A stretch of 64,000 bases of DNA from Pandoraea anapnoica (GTDB lineage: Bacteria > Pseudomonadota > Gammaproteobacteria > Burkholderiales > Burkholderiaceae). Below the pieces are notes generated by a model. The model ran no database searches. It was not told where the DNA came from and saw only the letters and a program-made list of their open reading frames with translations. The stretch spans positions 62,001 through 126,000 of the forward strand of contig NZ_CABPSP010000008.1 in the NCBI RefSeq assembly GCF_902459765.1. Reading direction: 5' to 3'. How positions within the stretch are numbered: the stretch's first letter is position 1; the number at the start of each line of letters is the position of its first letter. This document shows positions 33,661 to 43,280 of the stretch, piece after piece. A program made the translations under genes and the position numbers.

Positions 33661-34004
33661 CACTTCCCTCCATTGCGTACCCGCTCGCGAATACGCGCGT
33701 GCACGGGTACAAAGTCGTACGTCGGATAGCATTCGGTGCGAAACACGCCCCAGGCCGAGCGTTCCAGCTCCACGTTCACGACGGGCAGCAAATGCGGCGG
33801 CAGTTCCAGCGTGACGATCTGGCCGAAGCCCATCGCCACCGTCCACGACACCACCTTGACGCCTGCGGGCGGGAATCGCTCCCACCATTCGGCCGCCTTC
33901 AGACGCTCCTGAAAATCGTCGAGATTGTTCGACTGATCGTGACGCAGGAACACCGTCAGCATCATGGTCTCGGGCTGGGCGGAGCCCGGTGCGGTTTCGC
34001 TCAT
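33660..34004 (-). CDS. Uncharacterised protein, possible ferredoxin-like fold (114 aa)
   Basis: 114 residues. After a short variable start come MMLTVFLRHDQSNNLDDF, ERFPPAGVKVVSWTVAMGFG, QIVTLELPPHLL and AWGVFRTECYPTYDFVPVHA. The alternation of strands and amphipathic helices, with length near 100, recalls small dimeric alpha/beta-barrel proteins such as muconolactone isomerase, but I cannot assign the family. It is coupled to the 72-residue protein below it and lies between the ABC binding protein and the Rieske oxygenase, so a pathway role is expected. Function unknown. Confidence 0.7.
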   Translation of the reverse strand: MSETAPGSAQPETMMLTVFLRHDQSNNLDDFQERLKAAEWWERFPPAGVKVVSWTVAMGFGQIVTLELPPHLLPVVNVELERSAWGVFRTECYPTYDFVPVHARIRERVRNGGK

Positions 34005-34027
34005 TGCTCTCTCGCCTGTCGCGTCGC

Positions 34028-35041
34028 TTACTGCACGAACTGGTTGGTGAACAGGTCTTCCGGCTTGGACTTCTCACGGATGACCTTCTCTTGCGCGTAG
34101 AAGTCCTGCAACTTCGTCACACGCGCCGGATCGAACGCGCCCAGACGTTGCTGGCCCGGATACACATTGCGGGCGTAGTACGTGAGGATCTTTTCGATCT
34201 CGGCTTCCTTGCCCTTGTATGCAGGCACGGCGGCGCAGTATTCCTTCGCAGCGCCCGCCGGATCGCGCATGATTTCTGCGACCGACTTAATCGTCGCGCG
34301 CACGAACTTGCGGATCATCTCCGGCTTCTCGGCGATGGTCTTGTCCGAAGCCAGAATCGCCTGCGCCATGCCCGGGAAATACTTGTCCGTCGACGTCATC
34401 GTGATCTTCACGCCAGCGTCTTCGATGTTCTGCGCCCACTCGGGCGTGCCGACCATCACTTCCGCCTTACCCGTCGCCACCTGCTGCCAGACGCCCGCCG
34501 GGCCTGCGCCCTGAATGCGTGCATCGTTACGCGTGAGACCGGCCGAGGCGAGCAGACCGAGCGTCGCGTAGAAGCCGGTGTCCTGATAGGCCAGCACGGT
34601 GATCGTCTTGCCCTTCAGATCGGCGGGCGACTTGATGTTGGCATCATCGCGCACGACCAGTTGGTGCAGCGTGCGGCCACCGAGCAGCGCCACACCCTTG
34701 ATGGGAATGCCGTTCGGACGCAGCACGATCGGCGTATCGCCGAGACCACCGCCCAGATCACCGTTGCCGGATGCAAGCTGCTTGCCCACGTCGGCGCCGC
34801 CCTGCACGGTCAGCCAACGTACCGACAGACCTTCTGCCGCGTAGTAGCCCTTCTTCTCGGCCAGCATCAGCGGCGCGAAGGCCGGCAGATTCGCCGGGGC
34901 CGGGAGCAGATAGGTGATCTGCTGCGTCGCAGGCTGCTGCGCCATCACCGGTGCGGCCACGCCACTGAGTCCCGCCACGGCACACAGACCCGCCGTAAGA
35001 AAGGCGCGACGCGCCAACGATGCACGGAAAATCGACAACAT
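34028..35041 (-). CDS. NitT/TauT-type ABC transporter binding protein
   Basis: 337 residues from ATG 35041 (GAGGCAAAG upstream). Tat-like signal: SLARRAFLTAGLCAVAGLSG, cleavage after APVMA. The mature protein has the NMT1/SsuA-like fold (LPAPANLPAFAPLMLAEKKG, QGGADVGKQLASGNGDLG, SPADLKGKTITVLAYQDTGF). The family brings in sulfonates, nitrate, taurine, pyrimidine precursors and many aromatic acids. It is the missing partner of the permease and ATPase encoded at the start of the same operon, 9 kb upstream. It presumably captures the pathway substrate in the periplasm. Confidence 0.9.
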   Translation of the reverse strand: MLSIFRASLARRAFLTAGLCAVAGLSGVAAPVMAQQPATQQITYLLPAPANLPAFAPLMLAEKKGYYAAEGLSVRWLTVQGGADVGKQLASGNGDLGGGLGDTPIVLRPNGIPIKGVALLGGRTLHQLVVRDDANIKSPADLKGKTITVLAYQDTGFYATLGLLASAGLTRNDARIQGAGPAGVWQQVATGKAEVMVGTPEWAQNIEDAGVKITMTSTDKYFPGMAQAILASDKTIAEKPEMIRKFVRATIKSVAEIMRDPAGAAKEYCAAVPAYKGKEAEIEKILTYYARNVYPGQQRLGAFDPARVTKLQDFYAQEKVIREKSKPEDLFTNQFVQ

Positions 35042-35127
35042 ATCTTTGCCTCGCTCAAGTTTCGGATGTCCGCGATGCCCCGTGCACCGCGGCTTGCCAC
35101 TGTCATTGCCCACTTCTGCCGCCAACG

Positions 35128-36624
35128 TCAGACCCGGCCCGCCCAGGCGAGCGGATTTTCGTTCAGGCCCCAGTAAAGGCTCTTCTGATTCGTGTATTCC
35201 AGCAGTCCCAGACGACCCTTCTCGCGCCCCATACCGCTCTCCTTCCAGCCGCCGAACGGCGTCGAAATAGAGAACTGCTTGTAGGTATTGATCCAGACGG
35301 TGCCCGTCTCCAGCGCGCGGCCCACGCGCCATGCGCGCTTGAAGTCGAGCGTCCAGATACCGGCAGCCAGCCCGTAGACGCTGTCGTTGGCCTCGGCCAG
35401 CAGATCGGCTTCGTTTTCGAACGGCAGCACGGCCAGCACCGGCCCGAAGATCTCTTCCTGCACCATGCGTGCCTGATTTGTCAGGCCCGCGATGATAGTC
35501 GGCTGATAGAAGTAGCCTTTCTCGCGACCGTCGCCCGCAGGACGCTCGCCGCCGCACAGCAGCCGACCGCCCTCTTCCAGCCCGATAGCGACGTAGCGCT
35601 CGATGGATTCGCGGTGCGACGACGTCACGAGCGGCCCCATCTGCGTGTCTTCGCGCAGCGGATCGCCCACGCGCAATTGCTTCGCACCGGCGACCAGACG
35701 CTCGACGAAAGCGTCGAAGATCGCTTTGTGGACGAACAACCGCGAGCCTGCGATGCACGACTCACCCGACGAACTGAAGATGCCGTAGAGCACACCGGCC
35801 ACGGCGTGGTCGATGTCGGCGTCGTCGAACACGATGGTCGGCGACTTGCCGCCGAGTTCGAGCGATACCGGCATCAGCTTTTCTGCGGCGAGACGTGCGA
35901 TGCCGCGACCGACTTCCGTGCCGCCGGTGAACGCCACCTTCTTGACCTTCGGATGACGCACGAGAATGTCGCCAATGACCGAGCCCTTGCCGGGCAGCAC
36001 CGACAGCACCCCACGCGGCACGCCTGCGGCTTCGCAGATGCGGCCGAGTTCGAGCGATGCGAGCGGCGTGACTTCCGCCGGTTTGAGCACCACGGCGTTG
36101 CCTGCGGCAAGTGCCGGGGCGAGCTTCTGAGCGTCCGACGCAATCGGCGAGTTCCACGGTGTGATCGCGGCCACCACACCCAGCGGCTCATGCACGCTCA
36201 TCGTCAGAAAGTCGCCGCGCGACGGCGTGAGCGTCTCTTCCAGCGTCTCCAGGCAAGAGGCGAAGTAACGGAACGTGCCCGCCGCGCTCGCGACAAGTGC
36301 GCGCGTCTCGCTGATCGGCTTGCCGTTGTCGCGTCGTTGCAGATGCGCAAGCGCCTCGGCGCGTTGCGCGATGCCGTCGGCTACGCGATGCAGCACAGCA
36401 GCGCGCTGATGCGGCTTCAGGCCAGCCCAGTCGGCGCGACGCCACGCGGCGTCTGCGGCTTCTACCGCTTCGACGGCATCGTCCGCACCCGCGGCGGCGA
36501 TCTCGGCGTTCACGCTTTCGTCGGCCGGATACAGGCTTTGATAGCGCTTACCGGTACCGGCACGCCATTCGCCGCCGACCAGAATGTCGCTCGAAAACCC
36601 TTGCAGCAAATCTTGATGGCTCAT
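35128..36624 (-). CDS. NAD(P)-dependent aldehyde dehydrogenase
   Basis: 498-residue ALDH-superfamily enzyme. Landmarks: ITPWNSPIASDAQKLAPALA (oxyanion asparagine), FTGGTEVGRGIA for cofactor, LELGGKSPTIVFDDAD with the general base Glu, and SSGESCIAGSRLFV with the catalytic Cys at about 300. Closest general resemblance is to betaine-aldehyde and 2-hydroxymuconic or 2-aminomuconic semialdehyde type enzymes, so oxidation of a ring-cleavage semialdehyde is a reasonable guess. It starts 13 bases after the AspDH-like gene. Confidence 0.9.
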   Translation of the reverse strand: MSHQDLLQGFSSDILVGGEWRAGTGKRYQSLYPADESVNAEIAAAGADDAVEAVEAADAAWRRADWAGLKPHQRAAVLHRVADGIAQRAEALAHLQRRDNGKPISETRALVASAAGTFRYFASCLETLEETLTPSRGDFLTMSVHEPLGVVAAITPWNSPIASDAQKLAPALAAGNAVVLKPAEVTPLASLELGRICEAAGVPRGVLSVLPGKGSVIGDILVRHPKVKKVAFTGGTEVGRGIARLAAEKLMPVSLELGGKSPTIVFDDADIDHAVAGVLYGIFSSSGESCIAGSRLFVHKAIFDAFVERLVAGAKQLRVGDPLREDTQMGPLVTSSHRESIERYVAIGLEEGGRLLCGGERPAGDGREKGYFYQPTIIAGLTNQARMVQEEIFGPVLAVLPFENEADLLAEANDSVYGLAAGIWTLDFKRAWRVGRALETGTVWINTYKQFSISTPFGGWKESGMGREKGRLGLLEYTNQKSLYWGLNENPLAWAGRV

Positions 36625-36637
36625 GAGTCTCTTCCTG

Positions 36638-37456
36638 CTAGATCACACAGTTCGCGACGCGATTGCGCAGTGCGCGAATGGCCGAGTAGGCGGTGAGCGC
36701 CGACGTCTTGGGGTTGTCCGGCAACGGCTTGCCGCACATCTCCAGCGACATTTCGCCGAACGCACCGCGCGCCACGATGTGATGCACGTTGCGGGTGCTC
36801 GTCGGGTCGGCGATCAGACGCACACGCGTCGCATCGAGCCCCAGCCCTGCGATGGCCACGGTCGCCGCGACGTTAGCGTTCTTCGGGTACAGACGCGCAG
36901 CATCCCGGGCGCTGCCTTCGAAGATCACGGTCGCCGTGGTGAGCGTGGCGAGATCGCACACCTGCTCGGCGGGCGTGCCCTGCCAGCCCATCGGCGGCTT
37001 GCGGCCCGTGTACAGCACCTCGTCCAGTCCGCCTTCACGGGCAGCAGCGATGGCGTCGATGCCGCCAATCGCGCCGGAGAGCAGCGTAACGGTCGATGCA
37101 CCATCTTTCGCAGCTTGTTCGAGCGCCGCCAACAGATCGGTATCCGAGAGCGCGCCAATGGAGGCCACCGCGCAGTCGACACCCGACTTGAGCAGCGGCA
37201 CAACGTGCCCCGACAGCGCGCTGTGTCCGGCGCATTCCAGAACGAAGTCCGGACGGCTTGAGAGCGCCTGCGTCGACGACACCACTTCGGTGCCCGCACG
37301 CACGCTGCCGCGCACACGCTCGGCGGCGTCTTCCGGCACGATCACATGGCCCACGCGCAGATACGGATCGCCCGCGCACGCTTCGTATACTTTCGAGCCG
37401 ATTGCGCCGAAGCCGATGAGCGCAACGTCAACCGGACGATGATTCAATTCACGCAT
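36638..37456 (-). CDS. L-aspartate dehydrogenase-like protein (NadX family)
   Basis: 272 residues. N-terminal NAD-binding [20 protein letters not shown], then [25 protein letters not shown] and the catalytic-domain signatures [17 protein letters not shown] and [17 protein letters not shown] of AspDH/DUF108. The histidine of the active site ([12 protein letters not shown]) is present. True AspDH makes iminoaspartate for NAD synthesis or catabolism. In this operon it may act on another amino acid or imine generated from the aromatic substrate. The start overlaps the TPP-enzyme stop by 8 bases. Confidence 0.85.
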   Translation of the reverse strand: MRELNHRPVDVALIGFGAIGSKVYEACAGDPYLRVGHVIVPEDAAERVRGSVRAGTEVVSSTQALSSRPDFVLECAGHSALSGHVVPLLKSGVDCAVASIGALSDTDLLAALEQAAKDGASTVTLLSGAIGGIDAIAAAREGGLDEVLYTGRKPPMGWQGTPAEQVCDLATLTTATVIFEGSARDAARLYPKNANVAATVAIAGLGLDATRVRLIADPTSTRNVHHIVARGAFGEMSLEMCGKPLPDNPKTSALTAYSAIRALRNRVANCVI

Positions 37457-39101
37457 TCGCAGGCTCCCGGACCGGCGGACCGGCGAAATGCGACGCGAAG
37501 TTGCCGACCGACAGCATGTCGACTTCGAGCAGCACCGGACCGTCGTAAGCGACGGCGCGGGCCACGGCCCCTTCCGCCTGATCGATGGACGTAATGCGCT
37601 CGTGCTTGAGTTGCAGGCTCGCGCAAAACGCGGCGAAGTCCGGCTGATGCAGTTGCACGTAATGACGACGGCCACCGTACTGCGCATCCTGAATATTGCG
37701 GATCACGCCGTAGCACTGATCGTTCATCAGCAGAATCACGACGGGTGCCTTCTCCTGCACAGCGGTCGCGAGTTCGCCCACGTTCACCATCAGGCCACCG
37801 TCGCCGCACAGTGCGACCGTCTTCTTCGCATTGCCCGCGAGCGCCGCGCCAATGCCCATCTGCATGCCCTGACCGATGCCGCCACCGAGCGCGTGCACAC
37901 CGGCGCGCGGCGAGAAGATCTTCAGCAGACGGTTGCCCCACGTGCTGTTCGAAATCGTGACGTCGCGCACCCAGTTGAAGTCGCGACCGAGCGCGCCTTG
38001 CAGCGCTGCCACGAGTTGACGATACGGACCGAGACCTTCGGCCACTTGCTTCACGGCAGCGTCACGCGCTGCAGCTAGGTCGGCGTGGAACGCCGGATCG
38101 ACCGAGAGACGGCCTTGCAGGCGATCGGCCAGCGCGTTCAGCACGCTGGCGGCATCGCCCTGAATGAACATGTCGTTGCGATAGCCACGGTTGTCGGCCA
38201 GTCCGTCGGCATCGACGCGATACAGCGGACGCGGCAGCGCCAGCTTGTACTTGAGCGTTTCGTTACCGCGCAGACGCGAGCCGACCACGAGCACCGCATC
38301 GCACGTCTTGTAGAACTTCTCGACGGTCGGGTGAATGTTGAATGCACCCAGCGTGGCGGCGTGGTCTTCCGGCACGATGCCGCGACCCTGCACGCTCGTC
38401 ACCACGCCGAAGCCCATGTCGACCAGACGCTTGACGGCAGCTTCCGCGCCACGCGCGCCGCCGCCGAGCCACAGCAGCGGACGATGCGCCGATGCCAGCT
38501 TGTCGGCCAGCGCAGCGACGCGAGCGTCGTCGTGCGTCGGCACGGGGACGTGCGGGGCAGACAGATCGGCCGGCCATTCGATTTCAGCGGCCTGAATGTC
38601 GATGGGGATCTCGACGCTCACCGGCCCTGTCGGCGCAGTCAGCGCAGCGCGCACCGCTTCGCGCACCGTCGCGAGCGCCGTATCGACGCAGCGCACGCGG
38701 TAAGCCGCCTTCGAGATCGAGTTGAGCATGCTCAGCTGATCCGGGGCTTCGTGGATGTAAGCGAGATCGCGGTCGAGGAATTCGGTTTCGATCTGACCGG
38801 TGATGTGCAACACCGGCGTGCCTGCCGTGAGCGCTTCGACCATCGCACCGGCCGCATTACCGGCGGCCGTGCCCGTGCTGGTGAACGCAACACCGAGTCC
38901 ACCGGACACGCGCGACAGGCCATCGGCCATGTTCAATGCGCCAGCCTCGCCGCGTGCGCCCACGTAACGGATCTTTTCGCGACGCGCGATGGCGTCGAGG
39001 ATCGGCATGTTGTGAATCGAGATCACGCCGAATGCGGTCTGCACGCCGCACTGTTCGAGAAACGCCGCGATGACTTCGCCGACGGTGGTTTTGTTAGACA
39101 T
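37449..39101 (-). CDS. Thiamine-diphosphate enzyme, acetolactate synthase-like
   Basis: 550 residues from ATG 39101 (a frame from 39125 exists but overlaps the SDR gene more). It has the three TPP domains. The N-terminal part carries the catalytic glutamate in [16 protein letters not shown]. The C-terminal TPP/Mg motif is [16 protein letters not shown] with the following LLMNDQCYG. Length and sequence are of the ALS/benzoylformate decarboxylase superfamily, but there is no regulatory small subunit gene, so branched-chain synthesis is unlikely. Decarboxylation or carboligation of a 2-oxo acid from ring cleavage is possible. It is coupled to both neighbours by 8-base overlaps. Confidence 0.85.
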   Translation of the reverse strand: MSNKTTVGEVIAAFLEQCGVQTAFGVISIHNMPILDAIARREKIRYVGARGEAGALNMADGLSRVSGGLGVAFTSTGTAAGNAAGAMVEALTAGTPVLHITGQIETEFLDRDLAYIHEAPDQLSMLNSISKAAYRVRCVDTALATVREAVRAALTAPTGPVSVEIPIDIQAAEIEWPADLSAPHVPVPTHDDARVAALADKLASAHRPLLWLGGGARGAEAAVKRLVDMGFGVVTSVQGRGIVPEDHAATLGAFNIHPTVEKFYKTCDAVLVVGSRLRGNETLKYKLALPRPLYRVDADGLADNRGYRNDMFIQGDAASVLNALADRLQGRLSVDPAFHADLAAARDAAVKQVAEGLGPYRQLVAALQGALGRDFNWVRDVTISNSTWGNRLLKIFSPRAGVHALGGGIGQGMQMGIGAALAGNAKKTVALCGDGGLMVNVGELATAVQEKAPVVILLMNDQCYGVIRNIQDAQYGGRRHYVQLHQPDFAAFCASLQLKHERITSIDQAEGAVARAVAYDGPVLLEVDMLSVGNFASHFAGPPVREPANA

Positions 39102-39909
39102 GTCTTGCCAAGCCTCCGGAAACATCGATGTGGCTGCCCGTCGTATAGGACGACTGCGGGCTAGCCAGGAAAAAGATCGCTGCGGCCGCCTCTTCAGGCT
39201 TGCCCAGACGTTGCAACTGGATTTGCTTCTTGCGCGCGAGTTCGCCGGTCCACTCCGACCACGTCTTGCTGTCGCCCGCCTCTTGCGCCGCGGCGTAACG
39301 GCGACGCCACTGTCCCGACTCGACGAGCCCGATCAGAATCGAATTGACGCGCACGCCGTCGGGCGCGAACTCGCCCGCCATCGAACGCACGAGGTTCTGC
39401 ACGCCCGCACGTGCCGACGACGTTGCCACCATGTGCGGCTCCGGTTGCAGCGCGAGCAGCGAGTTGACGCAGACGATGGCGGCGTCGCCCGTCTCGCGCG
39501 CGGCGTCGCGCAGCATCGGCAGGCAGGCACGCGTGGTGCGGATCACGCTGAAGTACTTCAATTCGAGTTCTTCGCGCCAGGCGTCGTCGGTCGTGTCGGC
39601 GAACGTCGACACACGGCCCTGCCCTGCGTTGTTCACCAGCATGTCGAGACGACCGAATTCGCCACGGATGCGCTCGGCCAGTGCGGCGACGTCGCCCTCG
39701 TCGAGCACGTTGCACCGCGCAGCGATGAGACGCGCCTGCGGATGGCGTTCGCGCAGATGCGCTTCGGCTTGCGCCAGCCGCTCGGGGTTGCGTCCGCAGA
39801 TGGCGACGGCGGCCCCGGCGTCGAGCAGGCGCTCGGCGGTCGCCAGCCCGATACCGGACGTGCCGCCCGTGACCAGCGCTGCGCGCGAGGAAAGGTCGAT
39901 CTTGATCAT
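39094..39909 (-). CDS. SDR-family protein lacking the usual catalytic Tyr and Lys
   Basis: 271 residues of classical SDR fold: ALVTGGTSGIGLATAERLLD, DMLVNNAGQGRVS, IVCVNSLLALQPEP and the tail [18 protein letters not shown]. At the position of YxxxK the sequence is MVATSSARAGVQNLVRSM, so Tyr is replaced by Thr and Lys by Arg. The preceding serine (VNSLLA) is kept. A divergent SDR subgroup with this ATSxAR pattern exists. Activity through another residue, or a non-redox role, should be considered. The start overlaps the IclR stop (ATGA) and the end overlaps the TPP gene. Confidence 0.85.
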   Translation of the reverse strand: MIKIDLSSRAALVTGGTSGIGLATAERLLDAGAAVAICGRNPERLAQAEAHLRERHPQARLIAARCNVLDEGDVAALAERIRGEFGRLDMLVNNAGQGRVSTFADTTDDAWREELELKYFSVIRTTRACLPMLRDAARETGDAAIVCVNSLLALQPEPHMVATSSARAGVQNLVRSMAGEFAPDGVRVNSILIGLVESGQWRRRYAAAQEAGDSKTWSEWTGELARKKQIQLQRLGKPEEAAAAIFFLASPQSSYTTGSHIDVSGGLARHV

Positions 39910-40832
39910 TTGAGTCCCAGTGACTTCATGTAGGGGGTGGACTTGCCGTCGCTCCCCGGGCGGTAGTTCAGACGGTGCGAGAGCGCATCGGCGGCTTCGC
40001 GCACCTGACCGATCAGGCCCGCGTCGAGCATCGATGCGTCGATGTTGGCGCGCGGAATCGTGACCGTGATAGCGGCGCAGATGCGACCCACGTCGTTGCG
40101 CACCGGTGCGCTCACCACACTGATACCCCGCTCGAACGACGAGGCCGACACGGCATAGCCGCGCTCGGCGTCTTCGCGTACGCGCTCGAACAATTCGGTC
40201 AACGATTCGGGCGTCTGCGGCGTGAATTTCTCCAGCGTCTTCTCGGGATACAGCGCGCGCAGTTCGGTGAGCGTCAGATCGCCCATCAGTACGTGACCGT
40301 GCACTGTGGCGTGCGCAGGCAGACGCGTGCCGACGTTGACCTTGATCGAGTTGAATACGCCCGCGACGCTTTGTGCCTTCGCGACGAACACGATGTCGCG
40401 GCCGTCGCGAATCACGATGTGCGACGTAAGTTGGGTCGCGTCGCGCAGACGCTCGATGATCGGAATGCCGAGGTCGGTCAGTTCCAGCGAACTGAGGTAT
40501 TCGAAGCCTAGACGCAGCACGGCCACGCCCAGACGGAAGTTCTTTTCGCTTCCCGCACGCTCAAGAAAACCCATGGCTTCGAGCGTCTGCAACAGACGGA
40601 AGACAGTCGTGCGCGGAATGCCCAGCCGTTGCGACAGTTCCGGCGCACTGAACACCGGTTCGCGCGGCGAGAATTGCGTGAGGATGCGCAGGCCGCGCTC
40701 AAGACCCGGCACGAGATAGCGTGACTCGGCAGCGCCCTCGACAACCGCGTCGCCGTCGAGCGAGACGTTCTGATCGTCCTGCATGTTGTCGTCTTCGATG
40801 AGCGCTTCGCGCTTCGGTGTGGCCGGTGCCAT
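39906..40832 (-). CDS. IclR-family regulator inside the catabolic operon
   Basis: 308 residues from ATG 40832, one base after the hydrolase stop and preceded by GGGGAG; an upstream ATG at 40856 lies within the hydrolase gene. The N-terminal winged helix-turn-helix (SAPELSQRLGIPRTTVFRLL, MGFLERAGSEKNFRLG) and the C-terminal GAF-like ligand domain (LRDATQLTSHIVIRDGRD, GTRLPAHATVHGHVLMG, GYAVSASSFERGISVVSAPV) are complete. A regulator embedded mid-operon will be co-induced with its targets. It is the first candidate for the operator-like box at 45075-45107 and 46497-46529. Confidence 0.93.
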   Translation of the reverse strand: MAPATPKREALIEDDNMQDDQNVSLDGDAVVEGAAESRYLVPGLERGLRILTQFSPREPVFSAPELSQRLGIPRTTVFRLLQTLEAMGFLERAGSEKNFRLGVAVLRLGFEYLSSLELTDLGIPIIERLRDATQLTSHIVIRDGRDIVFVAKAQSVAGVFNSIKVNVGTRLPAHATVHGHVLMGDLTLTELRALYPEKTLEKFTPQTPESLTELFERVREDAERGYAVSASSFERGISVVSAPVRNDVGRICAAITVTIPRANIDASMLDAGLIGQVREAADALSHRLNYRPGSDGKSTPYMKSLGLK

Positions 40833-40833
40833 C

Positions 40834-41742
40834 TCAGCGCTCCCCTGCCGCGACACGTTCGAGCCACGCGGCGAGCGCAGCGTTCAGAACGTCCGGCGTT
40901 TCGATGTACGACGCGTGGCCTGCACCGTCGATGACTTGCAGCGGCACGCCCGCGACGTTCGCGATGACCTCGCACGCGGCAGGCGACGTGATGCCGTCCT
41001 GCGCACCCACGGCCACAGCAACGGGACCGACCTTGGCGCTCACGTACTGCGTGAGTTCTCCAGCGACGTCGCCATTCGATAGCAGGTGCGTCGCCTGACG
41101 GTAGCCGACAGGCAACACCCGCGACATGTTCCATTTCACCCAGGCGCGCGGCAGATCGGCGGCGGCGGGGGCGACGAGGTTGTCGCTACGCTCACGCGCC
41201 ATACCGGCGGGGCCGAGCTTATCGAGCATCGCCAGACGGCTATCGCGCTTGGACAGGCGCACCTCGGCATCGGCGCGGCCGTAGCCGTTGGCGGGCGAGC
41301 AGAGAAAGAGGCCGCGCACGCGTTGCGGCGCGCGGCTCGCAAACTTCGTTGCCATAATCGCGCCCAGCGAATGACCCACCAGCGCCACACGATCCAGACC
41401 GAGGGCGTCGAGCCACGCTTCGAGAGCGTCGGCATAGGCGTCGGGATGCGGCTCGTCGGCGGCGACATTCGAAGTCGCACCATAGCCAGGCGCATCCCAT
41501 GCGTAAAGCTTTGCATTCAGTCCCGTGGCTTCAAACTGCGCCAGCCAGGACGCCGCACCGGAGCCGATACCGTGCAGCATCACGACCGGCACACCGGCGT
41601 CGTTCTCAGTGCCCGCGCAGCGATAGCCGACGGTGCCCGCACGCGTGGCGACGGTGCGATACGGAAACGCGTCCAGCCGTGCGCGCAAGGGCGCGACGAC
41701 ATCGTCTTCTGGCACTTCGTGTTGATGGGCTTCGGCTTGCAT
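40834..41742 (-). CDS. Alpha/beta hydrolase, possible meta-cleavage product hydrolase
   Basis: 302 residues. Oxyanion region VVMLHGIGSGAASWLAQF, nucleophile elbow VGHSLGAIMA, acid aspartate in VAVGAQDGITSP and histidine in IDGAGHASYIETPD make a full triad. Fold and spacing match C-C bond hydrolases of the BphD/MhpC group, and also generic esterases and enol-lactonases (PcaD). With an extradiol dioxygenase in the same operon, hydrolysis of a ring-opened product is the natural guess. It follows the cupin gene by 112 bases. Confidence 0.85.
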   Translation of the reverse strand: MQAEAHQHEVPEDDVVAPLRARLDAFPYRTVATRAGTVGYRCAGTENDAGVPVVMLHGIGSGAASWLAQFEATGLNAKLYAWDAPGYGATSNVAADEPHPDAYADALEAWLDALGLDRVALVGHSLGAIMATKFASRAPQRVRGLFLCSPANGYGRADAEVRLSKRDSRLAMLDKLGPAGMARERSDNLVAPAAADLPRAWVKWNMSRVLPVGYRQATHLLSNGDVAGELTQYVSAKVGPVAVAVGAQDGITSPAACEVIANVAGVPLQVIDGAGHASYIETPDVLNAALAAWLERVAAGER

Positions 41743-41854
41743 AGCGGCTTTCGTCTAACTTTTTGCGAACTTGATGCAGACTTCCGACTGCGTGAATTTC
41801 TGCCGATGCCGTGCGCGCATTCGACACACGGACACCGGACTTTTCCTTGCGGAC

Positions 41855-42412
41855 TTACTTCATTTCGCGCTTGATCTTCGCGAGCGGCGAATCGGGCGGG
41901 TACGTCGGCGTGACCGGCTTTTGCGAGCCGAGCATCACGCACATCAGCGCGTCTTCGTCGCCGATGTTGATTTCCGTGCGGTACACACCCGGCGGCACCG
42001 AGATCAGATCGCGCTCGCCAAGAATCGCTTCCCACGTTTCACCGTCGCGCTCGCAGATCACCTTCATCTTTCCGCGCATGACGAAGAAGATTTCCTCGAC
42101 GTCCATGTGGATGTGGCTCGGGCCGATGTTGCCGGCCGGGATCACCATCGTGGAGAACGTGAAGTGACCGGCAGGCACGGTGTTGACGTCCTTGGCCACA
42201 CCGGTGCCGCCCGTACCGACGTAGCGCATCTGCGCACGGCGGTACTTCGGGTCGTAGTCGGCCTGGAACTTGAGGGCGTCCCAGTCGTATTTGCGCGTCG
42301 AGAAACGCGCCACGCGGGTCTCCAGCCAATCGCCGAATCCCTGGCCTTCGGCCTGCGTCCAGCTCTCGACAGCCTGTGGCGTCGCGGTGTTTTTAGCTTC
42401 GGCTTGCGCCAT
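41855..42412 (-). CDS. Cupin-domain protein
   Basis: 185 residues with a single cupin domain at about 75-165. Metal-site motif 1 is IGPSHIHMDVEEIFFVMRG (His, His, Glu). Motif 2 region is LISVPPGVYRTEI, in which the usual histidine is replaced by Tyr or Arg. It could be a dioxygenase, isomerase or sugar-type binding protein; the family name alone does not tell. The N-terminal 60 residues (FGDWLETRVARFSTRKYDWD) are not part of the cupin and have no known match. It lies between two pathway genes. Confidence 0.82.
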   Translation of the reverse strand: MAQAEAKNTATPQAVESWTQAEGQGFGDWLETRVARFSTRKYDWDALKFQADYDPKYRRAQMRYVGTGGTGVAKDVNTVPAGHFTFSTMVIPAGNIGPSHIHMDVEEIFFVMRGKMKVICERDGETWEAILGERDLISVPPGVYRTEINIGDEDALMCVMLGSQKPVTPTYPPDSPLAKIKREMK

Positions 42413-42452
42413 GATCTAACTCCTGAAAGGCGTTGCGAATGAGAGTGGCTCG

Positions 42453-43253
42453 TCAGGGCATGACGAAGCCGCCGTTGACCGGCAGAACCTGTCCGGTCAC
42501 GAAACGGGAAGCGTCGGAGAGCAGGAACAGCACCGGGCCGACGACGTCGTCCGGCACTTGCGCACGCGGCAGCGCACGTCCCTCCAGATAGTGGCGATGG
42601 CGCGCCGCCGGTACATAGGCCGTGGCTTCGACTTCGACGAGCCCCGGCGCGATGGCGTTGACGGTGATGCCGTCCGGGCCGAGTTCGCGCGCGAGCGAAC
42701 GCGTCATCGACATGACCGCGCCCTTGCTGGCGGTGTAGGCGAGCAGGCGCGGTGCGCCCCACAGCGCCGTGTCGGACGCGATGTTCACCACGCGGCCCTG
42801 CCCCGAGGCGCGCAGGAACGGCAGCGCGGCCATCGTCATGAGCCACGTGCCACGCACGTTGACGTTCATCACGGCGTCCCATATCTCGACGCTCAGCTCG
42901 GTGGCCATCTTGCCCCCCGAGTTGGTGATCGCACCGTTGTTGACGAGTCCGTCGATGCCGCCCATGTGCCGACCGGCCGCTTGCGCCGCAGCTTCCACCG
43001 ACGCCGGGTCCGACAGGTCTACGCGCACGAACGACACCGCGTGTCCGGCGTCCTGCAATTCGGCGGCAAGCGCCTCTCCGGCGTGGGCAGCAATGTCGGC
43101 AATCGTCACTTGCGCGCCCCGTGCCACGGCGGCACGCACGAAGCCTTCGCCTAGGCCGCGCGCACCGCCCGTGATCAGCAGCTTCTTGCCGTCGAGCGGC
43201 GGCAGTGCGTCGATATCGAGCGGCATCACCGGGAGGGTCGACAGTTCGTTCAC
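42453..43253 (-). CDS. Short-chain dehydrogenase/reductase
   Basis: 266 residues with complete classical SDR residues: LLITGGARGLGEGFVRAA for NAD(P), GLVNNGAI, the catalytic Ser in VNIASDTALWG, Tyr/Lys in LAYTASKGAVMSM, and the ending VTGQVLPVNGGFVMP. It would oxidise or reduce a hydroxyl or keto group, for example a dihydrodiol or an alcohol released by the pathway. It starts 27 bases after the permease gene and, unlike the second SDR of the operon, has an intact active site. Confidence 0.92.
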   Translation of the reverse strand: MNELSTLPVMPLDIDALPPLDGKKLLITGGARGLGEGFVRAAVARGAQVTIADIAAHAGEALAAELQDAGHAVSFVRVDLSDPASVEAAAQAAGRHMGGIDGLVNNGAITNSGGKMATELSVEIWDAVMNVNVRGTWLMTMAALPFLRASGQGRVVNIASDTALWGAPRLLAYTASKGAVMSMTRSLARELGPDGITVNAIAPGLVEVEATAYVPAARHRHYLEGRALPRAQVPDDVVGPVLFLLSDASRFVTGQVLPVNGGFVMP

Positions 43254-43280
43254 GATTCGATTCCTTGTGAAGTCCGGCGC

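Noticed and set aside
32409-34100. 563-codon plus-strand frame opposite the Rieske region
   Set aside because: Spans several well-supported minus-strand genes and shows only shadow composition.
34028-35758. 576-codon minus frame suggesting a long fusion with the binding protein
   Set aside because: The upstream part is an out-of-frame reading of the aldehyde dehydrogenase; a proper signal peptide with a ribosome site begins at 35041.
37449-39101. Acetolactate synthase for branched-chain amino acid synthesis (ilvB)
   Set aside because: No ilvN or ilvC neighbour; embedded and coupled in a catabolic operon, so a biosynthetic name would mislead.
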